A stretch of 64,000 nucleotides of DNA from Mercenaria mercenaria (lineage: Eukaryota > Mollusca > Bivalvia > Venerida > Veneridae), in NCBI RefSeq assembly GCF_021730395.1, contig NC_069375.1:16081001-16145000 (forward strand), given 5' to 3'. Below the pieces are notes generated by a model, which saw nothing but the letters and a program-made list of their open reading frames with translations, made no database searches and was not told the origin of the DNA. The translations under genes were made by a program, and so were the position numbers. This document shows, in pieces, positions 44,454 through 57,159 of this stretch. Positions within the stretch are counted from its first letter, which is position 1; each line of letters opens with the position of its first letter.

Positions 44454-44642
44454 CCCTTACCCTGCTAAATTTCTATAATGAACTTGTCCATCTTCCAATT
44501 AGAAAGTACCATTGACTGTTAAAAGGGTGCTTAACAAAAAAAAAAATAACGACTGAATGGCAAACATTGCACGGATGTGCAGGCTGATCAAGATCTAAAC
44601 TGGTCGCAAAAGCAGAACCAATTGTGTCCAGCATGATATGGG
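44454..44642. mobile_element. piggyBac-like MITE, TTAA target
   Basis: TTAA/CCC starts the element (TTAA 44450-44453) and GGG/TTAA ends it (44643-44646). The interior GCACGGATGTGCAGGCTGATC and CTGGTCGCAAAAGCAG is a pattern I recognise from a very common bivalve MITE. At 189 bp it seems internally shortened. Confidence 0.7.
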
Positions 44643-44646
44643 TTAA

Positions 44647-46027
44647 AACTGTCCCTTCATTAGTAGATGCTTTTCTGTGATTCTTCAAGACTGATTCATA
44701 AATAGTATTGCTACAGTAGAACTCTGTACGTATAATTAAGAAAATGTATGCAGAACATTAAAAAAATGTATGTTATGCAAACATGCGGCTTTTAGCACAA
44801 CAGGTATTGTAAGCCAAATAAATAATTAATACTGCTACATGAAAAGAATACTGCAATGTTCAAATACATGATTAAAAGATAATACATATATAAGTCTTCC
44901 ATTCTTTGATCAATAACTCTTCTTGTATTTTTGCCTTTTTTCATTGTTAATGATAGTCAAAATTGACCAAAAATTAAAAAAGGTTAAAGCAAGATTTTAA
45001 AATTAATAAATACATGACAATTCAATCAATTACTTATTCAAACTAAAATAGTAACAGTAAATACTTTTTTTACACTTGACAATTATATAAATTTCTGCTT
45101 GAAATAAGATTATTACAAACTTGATAAGTATTGTCAAATTAAGGTGGCCTGGACCTGCAAGTGCGCATGAATTAACAATGATCAAGGAAAATGGAGAAAT
45201 GATAAATACATCCATTCATCTACACAAGACCTTCCACATTCATCATTGCCATAATAAATATCTGTAAAATCAACAATACAACAAATATTCTTCCTTCTAC
45301 ATTCAAAATCTGAATACAAAATTTTACATTTCAAATAACAGTTGTTTTTTTTATTTTTCAATAAAATGAACTTTCTTTTCAAGTGCAACTATTTTGAAGT
45401 TACATGTACTTGTTTTAATATAAAATACTTTTTGTGTAAAATATTTATTTCTGGTTTAGAGTGTTCATTTTTTGACTTGTAGAACTCTATAATTCTGCTC
45501 CCTTAAACACTGTCCTTACACGAAAACTATACAGTTACCAAGATGGTCACCTAGAATAACATTCATTTACAAAACAGGGTGCCATGTCAACAGTTACACA
45601 CAAACAACAACTTCAAGATGACCACATAAATGATTTCTAAATGTTATGAAAATGAAAAAATCAGATCTATTATTTAATACTTGCATCACAAACCCTACCA
45701 CCAGAAAATAATCAAATATATAAAATTCTCGGTTCTTTTTATTATATCCTATGTCCTCTGGATCTGGTAATACACAAACATTACTCAAGTCTTTTCTTCA
45801 ATACCTGTAAGTATAATACTGATTTTTATAATAATTTACCAACTTAAAATTAATGACAAAAAGAAATATTGTAACACCTTATAACCTCTATAATATTTAA
45901 TGCAAAGCGTGCAGATTTACATAAAATGTATAAAAACAACCACATTTTGATTTTATCAAGTGCAAGGTTAACAATATAATACTTGTTTTGAAATACGAAA
46001 AACAAAGTTTTTTTAGAGATGCCACTG
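44647..46027. other. Probable TEKTL1 3' UTR and downstream
   Basis: AT-rich and without repeats or exons that I can recognise. It lies immediately 3' of the TEKTL1 stop on the minus strand. Minus-strand AATAAA signals (TTTATT on the plus strand) occur near 45445 and elsewhere, and none can be singled out. Confidence 0.35.
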
Positions 46028-49000
46028 CTAAAACGCAGCTCCAAGCGTCCACCTATGATCTGACTTGCGTCTCCGGAGTCGTATAATACTTCCATCAATC
46101 GAGGCTGCTGCACTCTTACTACGGATATCATCATCAAGGCGTAGACTGGCTAATTTAAGAAGACCAATATTTCTACTTGTGGCAGTAAGTGAATGTAATA
46201 AACCATCTCCACCCTGCAATATGTACACAATGTTTTAATAAAGCTTTAAGTTAAGCAGCAGAAAAATAAACATACTTCAGTTTAGTTACTCAATTTCAAA
46301 ATACACAAAATGCTGACAATTTCCTTTGAAACTAAAATCAACTTACAACTTTAACCAACAGGGAAGTTATTCAATTATTTAATATCTTGTATATATTTCA
46401 TATATCATACCTTGTACAGATACAATGTTTTGCTATGTATTCCATAATTCTGATATGTATTTTTTGAAAATGTTGTCATAAAGATAGTACACCATGTTTT
46501 GTCTATAAATGCGACATCTTCAAATTTAATTGAACTTTTTCTTGCAAAACATTTTGTTTTTTTCCTAATTTCTAAAAAATGTCAAGTTTTAATGATGTTA
46601 TGAATTTCAGTCCATCTATTTCACATTCTTACAATAAAGAAGTCATGTCTTTAAGAACTTTTGCTTTATTACAAAAGTTATCATTTTGTCTGTGTATCTT
46701 TGCACTTTTCTAAAAGTTACCATAGGTAAACTATAGACCAAACTGTGGACTACAATATTTTAAAAAACATAATGTTGTATTTTTGTAATTTCTGTTCATA
46801 TCTGAATCATGAATTACATGTTGTATACGGTGACACATATGTGTAATTCTAAGTCAATATATAAATACATTACTCTCAGTCCTAACTAAGCCACATCTGA
46901 GTGTCTTTAGAGAATTAAATGTGACAAAGATTAAACTAGTTTTTACAAGTGTTTACCTCAATGATCTGTTGTGCCTCTGGTAGTTGTGTGCCTGGATGTC
47001 GCTGGAACACACGCACCATTGGACGATCCAGTCTCTCACGGCAGGACAAGTCAGCACTCATTACTGGACCCTGAATACAGGATTACAAGACCTTTACACT
47101 TCCATTTTAAAAACCATTTTCTAAACTGAATCAAGGCAATGTAATATGCATTGTATTAATGCAAATACATTTTCAAAAGACAAAAATGTAAATGTACATC
47201 AAAAGATGAGAATTTCCAAACAATGAATTTCACTGTTAGAAACAGCTACTATTTCCTATACAGGGAGGAGATATACAAAAAGGCCTGCTTTAAGTACTTT
47301 TAAAATGAAAATCTTTCAGAACATTAATATAAAACAAAAGCAAGCAATAATAATATATAAGGAAACTTACTTAAAAACTAACAAATGAATTTGACGAAAA
47401 AGAAGCATTAAAATCTAAAAAATAAGAAATAAGGTATTTTTTCAACTTCAACAGTTAACTGCAACTTTTACCCTCTGAACTTTCTTCTTTCTAAGTAGTG
47501 TCTACGATTGTTCAAGGTTACAATTATGAAACTTATGTTTGGAAAAAGGACAGAAAGCCATCTTGCATCTAACAATAAAATACACCAATTTAAATACCAC
47601 AGTCAGAGTCTTTCAAGTTTTACAATAAGGGTGTCTACAGTTAAAACTTTTTACATAAAAGCTTATCTTCGTTAAAAGCCAATACAAGTTTGTTTTTAGC
47701 TGAAATATTTAACCAATTTCTTATTTATTACAAGTAGGTACCTGATAGAACACAATATGTGTCTAGCATTAGTAATATCACAAAAACCTAGAGACAACGA
47801 TACATACCATAGTGTATCCTCTGGCACGCTCTGTAGCATCATACCACCTCTGGGACCTCTGTATAGCATGTCTGTTTTCTCCATGACTCACCGTCAAATG
47901 TTGCTACAAAAAAGTCATATTACATTTATATGGTTCTATTAAATACCTTAAAATGTCAGCGTTTTTATCTTTGTATTTTGAATTATCATAAGTAGTGAAT
48001 GTAAGAACAACCTGTAATTCTGTATTTAAGTGCTTAAACATATACGAAAGTTATTATTTAGTCTCAAACTATTTCTACATATATCTTTGTCCAGCTGTAA
48101 TGCCAGTATACAATTAGAGCTTACCAGTAAGACAGGTAATATAGCCAGCAGAGGATATTAAACTATGTTACCTTCAATGTGACCGTTTCTGAATATTTCT
48201 GTGTCATTCCATCATTAACAGATTTATGGGCAGCCTTTGTGAGTTTGTCTGTGCGTTCAACTGATTCTTTCAGTTCTTTACGGAGATATGCGGACCTAGC
48301 TCTAGCATCGAAGGCATCTGCAAGGGCTTGGTCAGTTTCCGGCGTGTATGATCCCAGTGGATCTGTGACTGACGGACCGAGACGAGAAAGACGACCGTCC
48401 AGGGATGTACGACTACGGGTAATACGTGCACTGTGTTTAGCACTGTTTGCGACTGATGAAAGTGCATGACACAAGAGGTCAAGGACTCTAGATCGCTCCT
48501 GTAGAACATTAAACAACCTCTTCCTTGCCTGGTCTAACACCTATAATACACAGAAACATTGAATTACAAATTGTACAGGGTGACATGTCAGTATTCTTTC
48601 TAGTTAGTTCCAGACTTTCAAAACCATTGTGTCTGAGACACAATAACATTTTCCTTATAATATCAAAATCTTCACATGTAAGTCCTACATTCCTTACTGA
48701 ATGCAAATATCTGAATAACATAATGATGTATTTATTATATCAAAATTGAAATTAGACCTTATTATCGTATAACCTAGTGAAAAGTATCATTAAGTATTAA
48801 ATTTATAAGTACTATGATATTTAATGTTGTGGTCAAGTAAGTAGGTTTTAGAAATGTGGACAAATAAATAAGTTGAAAAAATATTTAATCAGTTTGGATT
48901 CCTTGTTCACAGCATTTAATTAAACTCTCCAGAAACATCATAATTACATAAATATCAAGAAAACTTACTAATGATATTACAATTTTGCAAGAAATATATT

Positions 49001-52000
49001 TCTGTACTAATTCCAAATCTGATTACATGAAAAGAAATGAAGGAATGTGATTGCATGAAATGTTCACATCAGAGGTTCAACAGAGGTGAACACCGATTTT
49101 CTAATCCCTCTGTACACTTGAATTCCCAATAATATCTAAGTTGTAAATCCATATAGCTTTTATAAATCAATTCATCATGTAGTTAAGTAAATACAGGATT
49201 TGTGGACACATCAACATTTAATCCTCACCAATATATATTTCTCATTCATTTCTCAACTTCTAACATTAATACTGTTTCATTTTTCCTCTTGAATGATTTT
49301 TGTCACTTAAACTTATAATAGTTTACTCGTGCACACTTATGAGCTGTGCCATGAGAAAACCAACATAGTGGCTTTGTGACCAGCATGGATTCAGACCAGC
49401 CTGCGCATCCGCGCAGTCTGGTCAGGATCCATGCTGTCCACTAAAGGTTTCTCTAATTGCAGTAGGCTATAAAAGCGAACAGCATGGATCCTGACCAGAT
49501 TGCACGGATGCGCAGGCTGGTCTGGATCCATGCTGGTCGCAAAGCTACTATGTTGGTTTTCCCATGACCCGGCTCATATATTCAGTTATTCATGATAATA
49601 ATATCTTGTTAATGGTACGTAATAATTGTAGAATTTTTATTCATGACTTGTGATCATTAAATGTGTTCTTGTTTCTTTTCATCATAAAAATATCAACTTT
49701 AAACAATTTTCCTAACTCTTTTAATTTCAAATTTTTAAATGTCCACTTTAGTATATATACAAATACCGATTCTTTACTCAATGACAGAAAACATACATGT
49801 AACTGTTGCTGTACAGACTTCAGTTGTGCCTCCAGAGCTTTCTTACAGTTGAGGAGATGTGACCTTTCTGCACTCAACAAGTCATCTGCCCCATCATGTT
49901 CCTGTAAATACAGATAAAGGTCATTTTATAATTATTAAAGCTTTTATCTTAAGTTTTGGTCCAGCGACTGCTTCAGGCTTACCCTTCTCTATATATTCAA
50001 AGGTTTGAAATGGAAACTGCAATAAGTTAAACTCTGAGCTTTAAATGAACTACAGTAAAACTAAGGCTAATCACATTATAAGCCCATGCCACTTTCTTTC
50101 ATAATTATTAAGATGGTAGAATGATAGATCTTGAAAATTAAAAGCTGGTCTAACAGAAGGAAGTCAAACATTTTAGTTAGCTTCAGAAACAATTACTGAG
50201 ATAGAGACAGTAATATTTTTCTTAAAAGAAAAAGAAACAGCAAATAAAAACTGTTTAAAATGTTTTATCAACTCACATTTCTCCAGATAGTATTGTATTG
50301 GGTTTAAGCTCAAAATTTATGAAAATGTGTCTTTTGTTGAGAATATTTTAAACAGCATTAAAAATTTATTAATCAAAGTCTCAGCTATTTCACTCAACAT
50401 AATCAATACATGACTTATGTACGTAAAGAAAAAGCACAGCAAGAGATGTGTGACAGACTCAATACAATGTGTTCTTTTGTAAAAATGACATTTTAGTTTG
50501 CATGTTTCACAAATCAAAGATTTGAACAGTTACAAAAAGAAACTATGAAAGGGAAAATGAATACATTTGTTAAAAATCTATAAAATTGTCAATAAAAGTT
50601 AAATACAAGCTTTAAATTTACTTTGCAGTCTATTATTTACTCTGTTCTACTCTTAAACTTTTGATATTTTGAGAATGAATAAACCTAGTATTTACATGGT
50701 AAAAAATAAATGAATATACCCCACAGTTACAATAAAACTGTTTTAACCATTTTCAGGTAAATGCAAGTAAATCTAAGAAATAAAATCAGTAAAAAGACTC
50801 TTTGGAAGCATAGAATGCAACCAAAAAAGAATATTAAAAACATGAATACAGGTATTTAAAACTTTTAAATGTGTGTGGGAAAAAAGGTTCCATTATGTGT
50901 GTTTTGGTAAATCTAAGCAATAACTTTGGATACCCAAAATAACAAGTAGATCTACTAGAGTTTCTGTTTTCAGAAGTTACATGTACTGTGAAACTACACA
51001 AAAGAATGAAATGGGCTTTAATTATGTAGTACAACAATGACAACTGTTTATATATTTGACAGAATCATCAAATACTTATATCTGTTGATCATGCATAACA
51101 ATGAGTTATTGATTAGTGTTAGATTTACCTCTGAGAAACACTTTTGCAGCATTTAGTGGTATCTGATATCTGATAACAAAATGAATATTTAATGCTGTTT
51201 TCTTATCTCTATAGTGCTTTACTTTTAAATAAAACTTTTATGTAGAATCTTTATTCAACAAACCCGATTACACATCACAATTTGAATATATTCCCCGCTA
51301 ACAACTTAAGGACATTCTACACCTTATCATTCATCATAATTTATAAAAATGCCTTTTTACCACTTTCACCATTTATGACCCTCTGTATTTTTTTAAATAT
51401 TTGTGACAAAAAAGATTCTGTATTAAACAAGCAAATTTGATGAATTGGTATCCCCCGCCGAATGGGTTTGTGTTGAGGAATTATGGCAAAGAAATATATC
51501 CAGCAAAATGTTGAGGATGTTACTAAGAAGCAAATAATTTCATTACTTTTGAACTTAAAAGAACAGAAGTCCTTAAGAAAGCCTGACGGACGATGCCAAA
51601 ATTATATCCCCCGCCTCTGCCGTAGTCGGGGGAATAACAAAAATCATTAATCATTTTGTATTCCAAGTTATCATACAGTCTACGAAATAAGCGGTGGTCA
51701 TGACCAATGAAATTTCTGTCAGACCAGTGAAAATTTCTAAACCACTGGCTCACCACTTGACAAAAAGAAAAAACACAATCGCCATTTTCAAGAGGGTTTG
51801 CTAAAGGATCATGAGTTTAAAGAATGGCTTATCAAAGAAATAAATGTTAACAACAATGACATAATGAAATTAATAATATGCTAGTCAACCCATCATATTT
51901 GATGAAACTTGTAATTTAATGTTATTGTAAAACATGGGCAATTGTCAATATTGTAGGGCTCACAAAACCTGGGACTCAGTCATATTTGGTTAGGTCTCAA

Positions 52001-52930
52001 CATTTTTGGGAGTACTGGGACTTAGTGAAATTTTCAGAAAATGCAAACACTGCAGTAAAGTATCTATCTATCTATCTTCCATAACTGTCTAACGGCCACG
52101 GGACATAGACACTTTGTGAATAAGATGTTCCTGTTTGTAAATTTGAACATTTTATGTGAAAATTTTCAAGAAAATTGTTTAAAAAAAAAACCTTTCAACC
52201 CTAAACATTGGCAATGTGTGAAACAGAATAATCCTAAAAAGTCCATATATAATGGCTTAGTATGAAGCTTAAAATAGTCTTTACTACTGAGCCCAAAATC
52301 GGTATCGATATATCAAATGAAAACTGGCTCAAAATGTCCGTTCTTTTAAATCCACCTGATAAATTCAAAAAAGCTACAATTGCTTGAAATATATGATAAA
52401 TTTAATTCCTTAACACAAAGGTAATACATGCTCATGGTATGCTACATTAAGGACAGATTCTAAAATTTAAACAAACAAAAGAAAAATCAAGCAAAAAAAA
52501 AACAAAAACACTTCATCATTTGCTGTCAAATTGCAACACTGCACACATTCCATACCCGTTCTTTAGTTGGTCTAGAAAGGCGATTTTCTTGGCTGTCTTT
52601 GTTCAATTGAATGTCTTTCCTTGCATGTTCTAATGCCTTTTCCAATTGTTCTTTACCCCTTGTTAGTGATTTTATTTCTTCGTTTGTTTCCAAAAGACTT
52701 TCTCTGAGTTTCGCAACAACACCTCTTACTTCCCGGGTATAACGATGAATTTCTTCATTACTTAATTGTGCTACTGTATCTCTTAACTGAGGGAGAGGGT
52801 CCATAGAACGTCCAATATCACAATTTTTGTCACTTTTCTGAACTATTGTTTGCGACAGTTTTATTCCTTTCAAAGTTGAATTTCTCCATCCCTCAGGGCC
52901 AATCGACGTTGCTGCTTTTGTTCCAAGCAT
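46028..52930 (-). CDS. TEKTL1: Tektin-like protein 1 (CCDC105 orthologue), 6 coding exons
   Basis: Coding exons in transcript order: 52930-52556, 49901-49797, 48540-48172, 47903-47808, 47070-46957 and 46213-46028. All introns are GT-AG and phase 0, giving 1245 nt, 414 residues plus TAG. The ATG is the likely start because an in-frame TAA lies four codons upstream. Residues 316-353 contain LDRPMVRVFQRHPGTQLPEA, which from memory differs from human CCDC105 at only a few positions. Exon 3 holds TDPLGSYTPETDQAL (human PDPVGTYNPACALAL) and the C-terminus holds IDGSIIRLRRRK (human VDGNVVRLRLRQ). The rest is heptad-rich coiled coil (about 50-120, 130-200 and 235-300), as in tektins. TEKTL1 is a microtubule inner protein of sperm-tail doublets, so testis and ciliated-cell expression is expected. 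The classic tektin nonapeptide RPNVELCRD is not seen. It is shorter than human (about 499 residues) because the N-terminal extension is missing. Confidence 0.93.
49340..49576. mobile_element. 237-bp palindromic MITE in TEKTL1 intron 2
   Basis: It has the same length and structure as the copy at 24863-25099, with TA flanks (49338-49339 and 49577-49578). The two differ by scattered substitutions without a net length change. It lies 240 bp from the downstream side of exon 2. Confidence 0.9.
49902..52555 (-). other. TEKTL1 intron 1, little recognisable content
   Basis: A TATCCCCCGCC motif occurs at 51451-51461 and again at 51606-51616, the second followed by its inverse CGGGGGAATA. This looks like a short old repeat. 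A (CTAT)n run is at 52064-52076. Otherwise the intron is AT-rich without exons that I can support. Confidence 0.45.
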
Positions 52931-53523
52931 CTTCGGTCCTTAGACCAAGCACTGCCAGTGAGAAGTATTTAAACGACTGTGTTTAATTCATACAAGAAAC
53001 GAGTATACGTTGATAACTTCTGTTACTGGTGTAGCGTCGTTTCTTCCCGTAAATCACCCTTGGTAACCGCGATTCGGATACTTCCGGTTAGATATTTAAA
53101 CGGCTCGCAGTAAAGAAGTCTAAGGTTATAGATTAGAAGAAAAATATATATGTAATGAGACAAGATGAAGTGCAACTAAAATAGTATTTTTGACTGAGAA
53201 GAAAAGGATAGAAAATATTTAATTTGGAAAATAAAGTTTAATTTAAGATATTAATATTTCAGCGAAATATCGGTGCGCAATACAACGCATTACATGGAGT
53301 GTCAATTCATTTTGTTGTCAGTGTTCCATCAAAAACATTCTTAAAATTTTAAAAAATTGCTTAAAATATTAAACTATCATCGTAAAGAGGAACACAACCT
53401 ATATTTGGAAACCGAAAGTCGCATCTGTCAATCAAATTGAAGTCTCGCACATGTCAATAAGTGACGTCACAAATAGTAATGGAGGATATTGGAGACACCC
53501 GAGTTGGCTAATTGTTGTATTTT
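52931..53523. promoter_or_regulatory. Head-to-head promoter region of TEKTL1 and a small plus-strand transcript
   Basis: The interval separates the TEKTL1 ATG from a plus-strand leader ending in a donor TATTTT/GTAAGT (53523/53524). It contains a perfect CRE palindrome TGACGTCA (53462-53469) and a CCGGAAG-type ETS core on the minus strand near 53082-53088 (CTTCCGG on plus). CRE sites are typical of testis-active promoters through CREM, which would fit a sperm-tail gene; that link is inference. Confidence 0.45.
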
Positions 53524-53721
53524 GTAAGTTTTATTTGCCTTGCGCACAACTATGCCTTTATGATTAGTAAATATAGCGCGTTAAATTTTCTTTACGGGTT
53601 GACATTGTACAGTACATGAATAGATTTATTTCTGTTACCAATATATTTTTCAAGAAACGATAATAAAATTGCAGAAACTGTCAAAAATAGAACGAGGAAG
53701 CAAGTGACTCATCAAGAATTA

Positions 53722-53943
53722 ATGACTCTATCTGTTAAAATATTGGAATTATTACATCCTGACGTTCTTACTCAGTTGACCTGTCAGCAAAAGTTTTCAG
53801 GAATGCATGATGTAGGTACAGAGCATTTTGGCGTAATAAAAGAGAGGATGACACATATACTTGAGGATAGCAGATATATTTTGCATAAACTTAAAGTTAT
53901 TTATTCATTTGCTGTTAGACTGACAGGCAATCTCCTGCTTTAA
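53722..53943 (+). CDS. Small unrecognised protein, 73 residues, or end of a decayed gene
   Basis: An acceptor TAAAATTGCAG precedes 53675, matching the donor at 53524 upstream. Any frame carried across that splice meets a TAA at once, so translation would have to begin at the ATG at 53722. The product is MTLSVKILELLHPDVLTQLT and onward to a TAA at 53943. It is compositionally ordinary (not low complexity), helix-prone and cysteine-poor, without a domain that I know. The frame stays open upstream of the ATG to the acceptor and beyond, so it could be a coding remnant whose first exons were lost. The 3' side runs directly into a repeat cluster. Confidence 0.3.
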   Translation: MTLSVKILELLHPDVLTQLTCQQKFSGMHDVGTEHFGVIKERMTHILEDSRYILHKLKVIYSFAVRLTGNLLL

Positions 53944-53979
53944 CACCCCGGGGAATCAGCTTTATGGAATTAGTTACAT

Positions 53980-54188
53980 TGTCACAAAATGGTTAGTTAC
54001 AGACTCGCATTCACTCCGTAGAGTTGATACCATGATGCGTAAATTATCTCAAAATTTTTTGTCTTCATTGTCACAAAATGGTTAGTTACACAATCACATT
54101 CATTCCGTAGAGATGATACCATGATGCCTGAATTATTTTGATTTTTTTTATCTTCTTAATCACTATTATATACTCATGGTTTAGCCCC
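53980..54188 (+). repeat. Two 90-bp direct repeats
   Basis: TTGTCACAAAATGGTTAGTT followed by ACA-CACATTCAYTCCGTAGAG and GATACCATGATGC occurs at about 53979-54040 and 54069-54130. These lead into the inverted repeat at 54189. Confidence 0.8.
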
Positions 54189-54673
54189 CATTCATTCCAT
54201 AGAGTTGATACAGTGACTCCTAAATTATTTCCATTTCTCTTTATTCTCACTATCTCAGTCACTATTATATACTCCTGGTTTAGCCCCCGGGTGCTAAACC
54301 AGGAGTACATATAAGGCAATGATGATGGCCTTTGCAACATTTTCAGGTCTATTCTTATATACGAGTAGATCTAGTCACAGAATAAACTCTACGGAATGAA
54401 TCTAATCAAACTGAAGGTAGTTAGTTACAAAAACACATTCATTCCGTAGAGTTGATATCATGTTGCCTAAATCATTTCAAAATGTTTGTCTTTTCCCATT
54501 GTCTTATATATACTCCTGGTTTAGCCCCCATAACCACCATCATTGCTTTACATATACTCCTTGTTTAGCACCCGGGGGCTAAACCAGGAGTATATAATAA
54601 TGACTGAGATAGTGAAAATAAGGAGAAATGGAAATAATTTAGGAGTAAATGTATCAACTCTACGGAATGAATG
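54189..54673. repeat. 133-bp inverted repeat, 219-bp spacer
   Basis: Arms 54189-54321 and 54541-54673 are both 133 bp and differ at about ten positions by eye. Each arm itself ends in a small fold-back around TTTAGCCCCCGGGTGCTAAA. The motif ATTCCGTAGAGTTGATA recurs in both orientations through 54010-54780, at least seven times. The ends of a mobile element are not obvious. It is probably a nested fold-back transposon or MITE cluster. Confidence 0.82.
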
Positions 54674-54799
54674 TGAATGAGTAACTTATAAGAAGATGAC
54701 AGTGATGTACTTCATTCTGTAGGCAACTCTACGGAATGAATTACAAGAAGATGACAGTGATGTACTTCATTCCGTAGGAATAGTCCCCTCGGGGTCTAA

Positions 54800-56142
54800 A
54801 CCGGTAGATTGCCGACTGACATTTAGTCAGTTGAAATTTGACGTAATCCTAGGAAATATTGAGATAACTTTTAATACAAGCAATATCTCCACTCGCGTCA
54901 AACACTTGAAAGACCGAAATAGTGTGTAGTAAAATGAACAGAGATTAAAATAAGATAAAACTATGTACATTGTACAAGTGGTGAAAGAATAAATGTTATT
55001 TGTAATCCGTGCACCAAAACCCTAAAAAAATCATGTGTGAGAAAAGTACAGGAAAGCGTTGGATTACATTTAAAAAAATAATATTGTTATAATGTCACAT
55101 ATGTAATAACATATATATATTGTAGACTAAAGAAAAAATAATAACACAATGACATGAGATAAAAATACAAACATTGCAAGACTATTAAACTTTTTGATAA
55201 CACATGAAGGGAGGTAAAAATGAATAAGAAAGAAAAAATAATACAAATAAGAAAGAATAAAAATAAATGTTGTGACAAAATTGTCATATGAATTATACAT
55301 ATAAGTTATAACTAATTAGATAAGAAGAAAACAAAAACAAAAGCAGTGCCACTAAGTAAAGTAAATAGAAAAAAACATCAAGAGAAGATGTGTAGAGTAT
55401 AATGAATATATATATTTTTTTTATATATGTATATAAGAATGGTTTTTCGTGAAACATACAATGTCTGAGAACTCATGAGTGCGAAGAATGAACAGATCAC
55501 ACCTATGAATGATATTGTTGATGGTGGTGGTCAGAGAAATGGAATGTACAAATCAGGAAATAAGGAAATGAACGACCATAATAGCACCCTTCCCCCTGAG
55601 GCTATCTTACCCCTATTGCCGGATACCAGTGCTGAAAGCCTTACATGGTATGCCCAGACGGGCTGCACATAGAGGTTCAAACCCCCAGGTTAATGGTGCC
55701 ATTATTAATTATTTAAAAAAAGAAAGAAACAATACTACACACTACCCCATGAGGTTACAATACCCATGTCGATTAGGTCACAAATTGGCCATGAATTCAA
55801 ATAAAACTTAAATGTATCAAAAGCATGATACGGGTTAAGTTTAAATCAAAAAGGACTCCAGGTAATTTTTTAGCCTTTGAGTATTTACTCATCATAACTT
55901 TTGTGAATGAGTAAAATGGTAAAATCTGAAATTAACTAGGAGTAATTTTAATCCTGTAAATTTGTATGTGTGAAAAAATAAGGGTTAAGTAAACATGAAG
56001 CCGCTGTAAACAATTTATAAAATATTAATGTTTTCACATTTTATGACAAAATAAAAATATTCAGGTAATGTTGCAGTGGTAGTGCATAAAGGCTAATCTT
56101 AGGTACCTATTCCTTGGCCATTATATTATAATATGATTAACA
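54800..56142. other. Intergenic, one possible SINE-like patch
   Basis: Around 55640-55735 a B-box-like GGTTCAAACCCCC follows a GC-richer stretch and is followed by an A-rich tail. This could be a truncated tRNA-derived SINE but is too short to call. The rest is AT-rich with no recognised feature. Confidence 0.35.
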
Positions 56143-56603
56143 GTCAGGGGTGTAACTGTTCTAAGTTACGTAACCTATTTCAGTTACTTTTTCAAGCATT
56201 TTATAACCTGTATTAGTTATCAAATATAGTTAACTCAGGTAAGTTATTCAAAAAAAGTCTTTTTGCTGTTCTCACAAAGTGACCTTTAAAGTGAAATTAG
56301 TAGCAAATTGTGGTCAATCAAATTCTCTTTTAGTCTGATCATGACCTGATAAGCATAATGGGATGTTAAGAGTTTTATAGCTTTAAAACTTTTATCAGCC
56401 TTGTGTAAAAAATTTTACTGCATAGCAGGAAAGATAAAAGTTCAAGGATTCAGGAAATAATTGCATTAGTCTCATTCAAAATGAGGAATTGGTACAGAAG
56501 GGCTTTGTAATATTTTATGATAACTGAAACAAGTTATGAAAGTATAAGCAATAACTCAAATGGGTTACAAAATGTGATAACTTGAAACAGTTACACCCCT
56601 GAC
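56143..56603. mobile_element. hAT-like MITE, GTCAGGGGTGTAACTG ends
   Basis: GTCAGGGGTGTAACTGTT at the left is inverted at the right (AACAG-TTACACCCCTGAC) with a small offset. The flanks TGATTAACA (56134-56142) and TGATTAATA (56604-56612) agree at eight of nine positions, so a target duplication of 8-9 bp is likely. It is 461 bp and non-coding. Confidence 0.78.
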
Positions 56604-57159
56604 TGATTAATATCCCATTTCTAAATATAACAGTTTCTGATCAATAATTACTAGAGAATGCATTGGCCTTCAGTAGTTATTTTATAGCCAAGCTTTCATT
56701 AGTTAAAAGCCCTGCTCCTCTCCTACCTTTTAACCTTGAATTGTCACTGAACAAGCATGAAAATCCTGACTATGAGCAGTGGCGCCTGTTAAAATAGAGT
56801 CTATTTTATATAAAATTCTATATGAAATACCTGCGGTTATGTGTGCTAAAGTGTGGCACGTGGCCGTTAACTGTTTCCTATTGTAATTATGGGTTGCATA
56901 CACACAAAAGAATTTGAATAGCAGCGGAGTAGGGCTTTAAAGGATGATTGCCTTGTGCTGTTGTTTCTGGACTCAGTAGGGTCAAAGAGATTTTTTCTGA
57001 TCAATAGCTGGAGAACACATAGACCTAGGGTCATCAGATTTCAGTGTGATTTGTTAGCAAATGACCCCTATGGTTAAAGGTCAAGGTCACAGCATACTGG
57101 AGACTGAAAATTACACACCAAGTGACGTCTCACCTGTCATCATGTGGATGGGGGGCATA
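56604..57159. other. Intergenic stretch
   Basis: A fragment near 57060-57095 (AAAGGTCAAGGTCACAGCAT) resembles the minisatellite core of the 11486 element. Nothing else is recognised. Confidence 0.4.

Noticed and set aside
47757-47942. Plus-strand open frame across TEKTL1 exon 4
   Set aside because: Antisense shadow of a real exon; no domain.
48179-48469. 96-residue plus-strand open frame
   Set aside because: It is the antisense of TEKTL1 exon 3, whose minus-strand frame has clear homology and correct splice sites.
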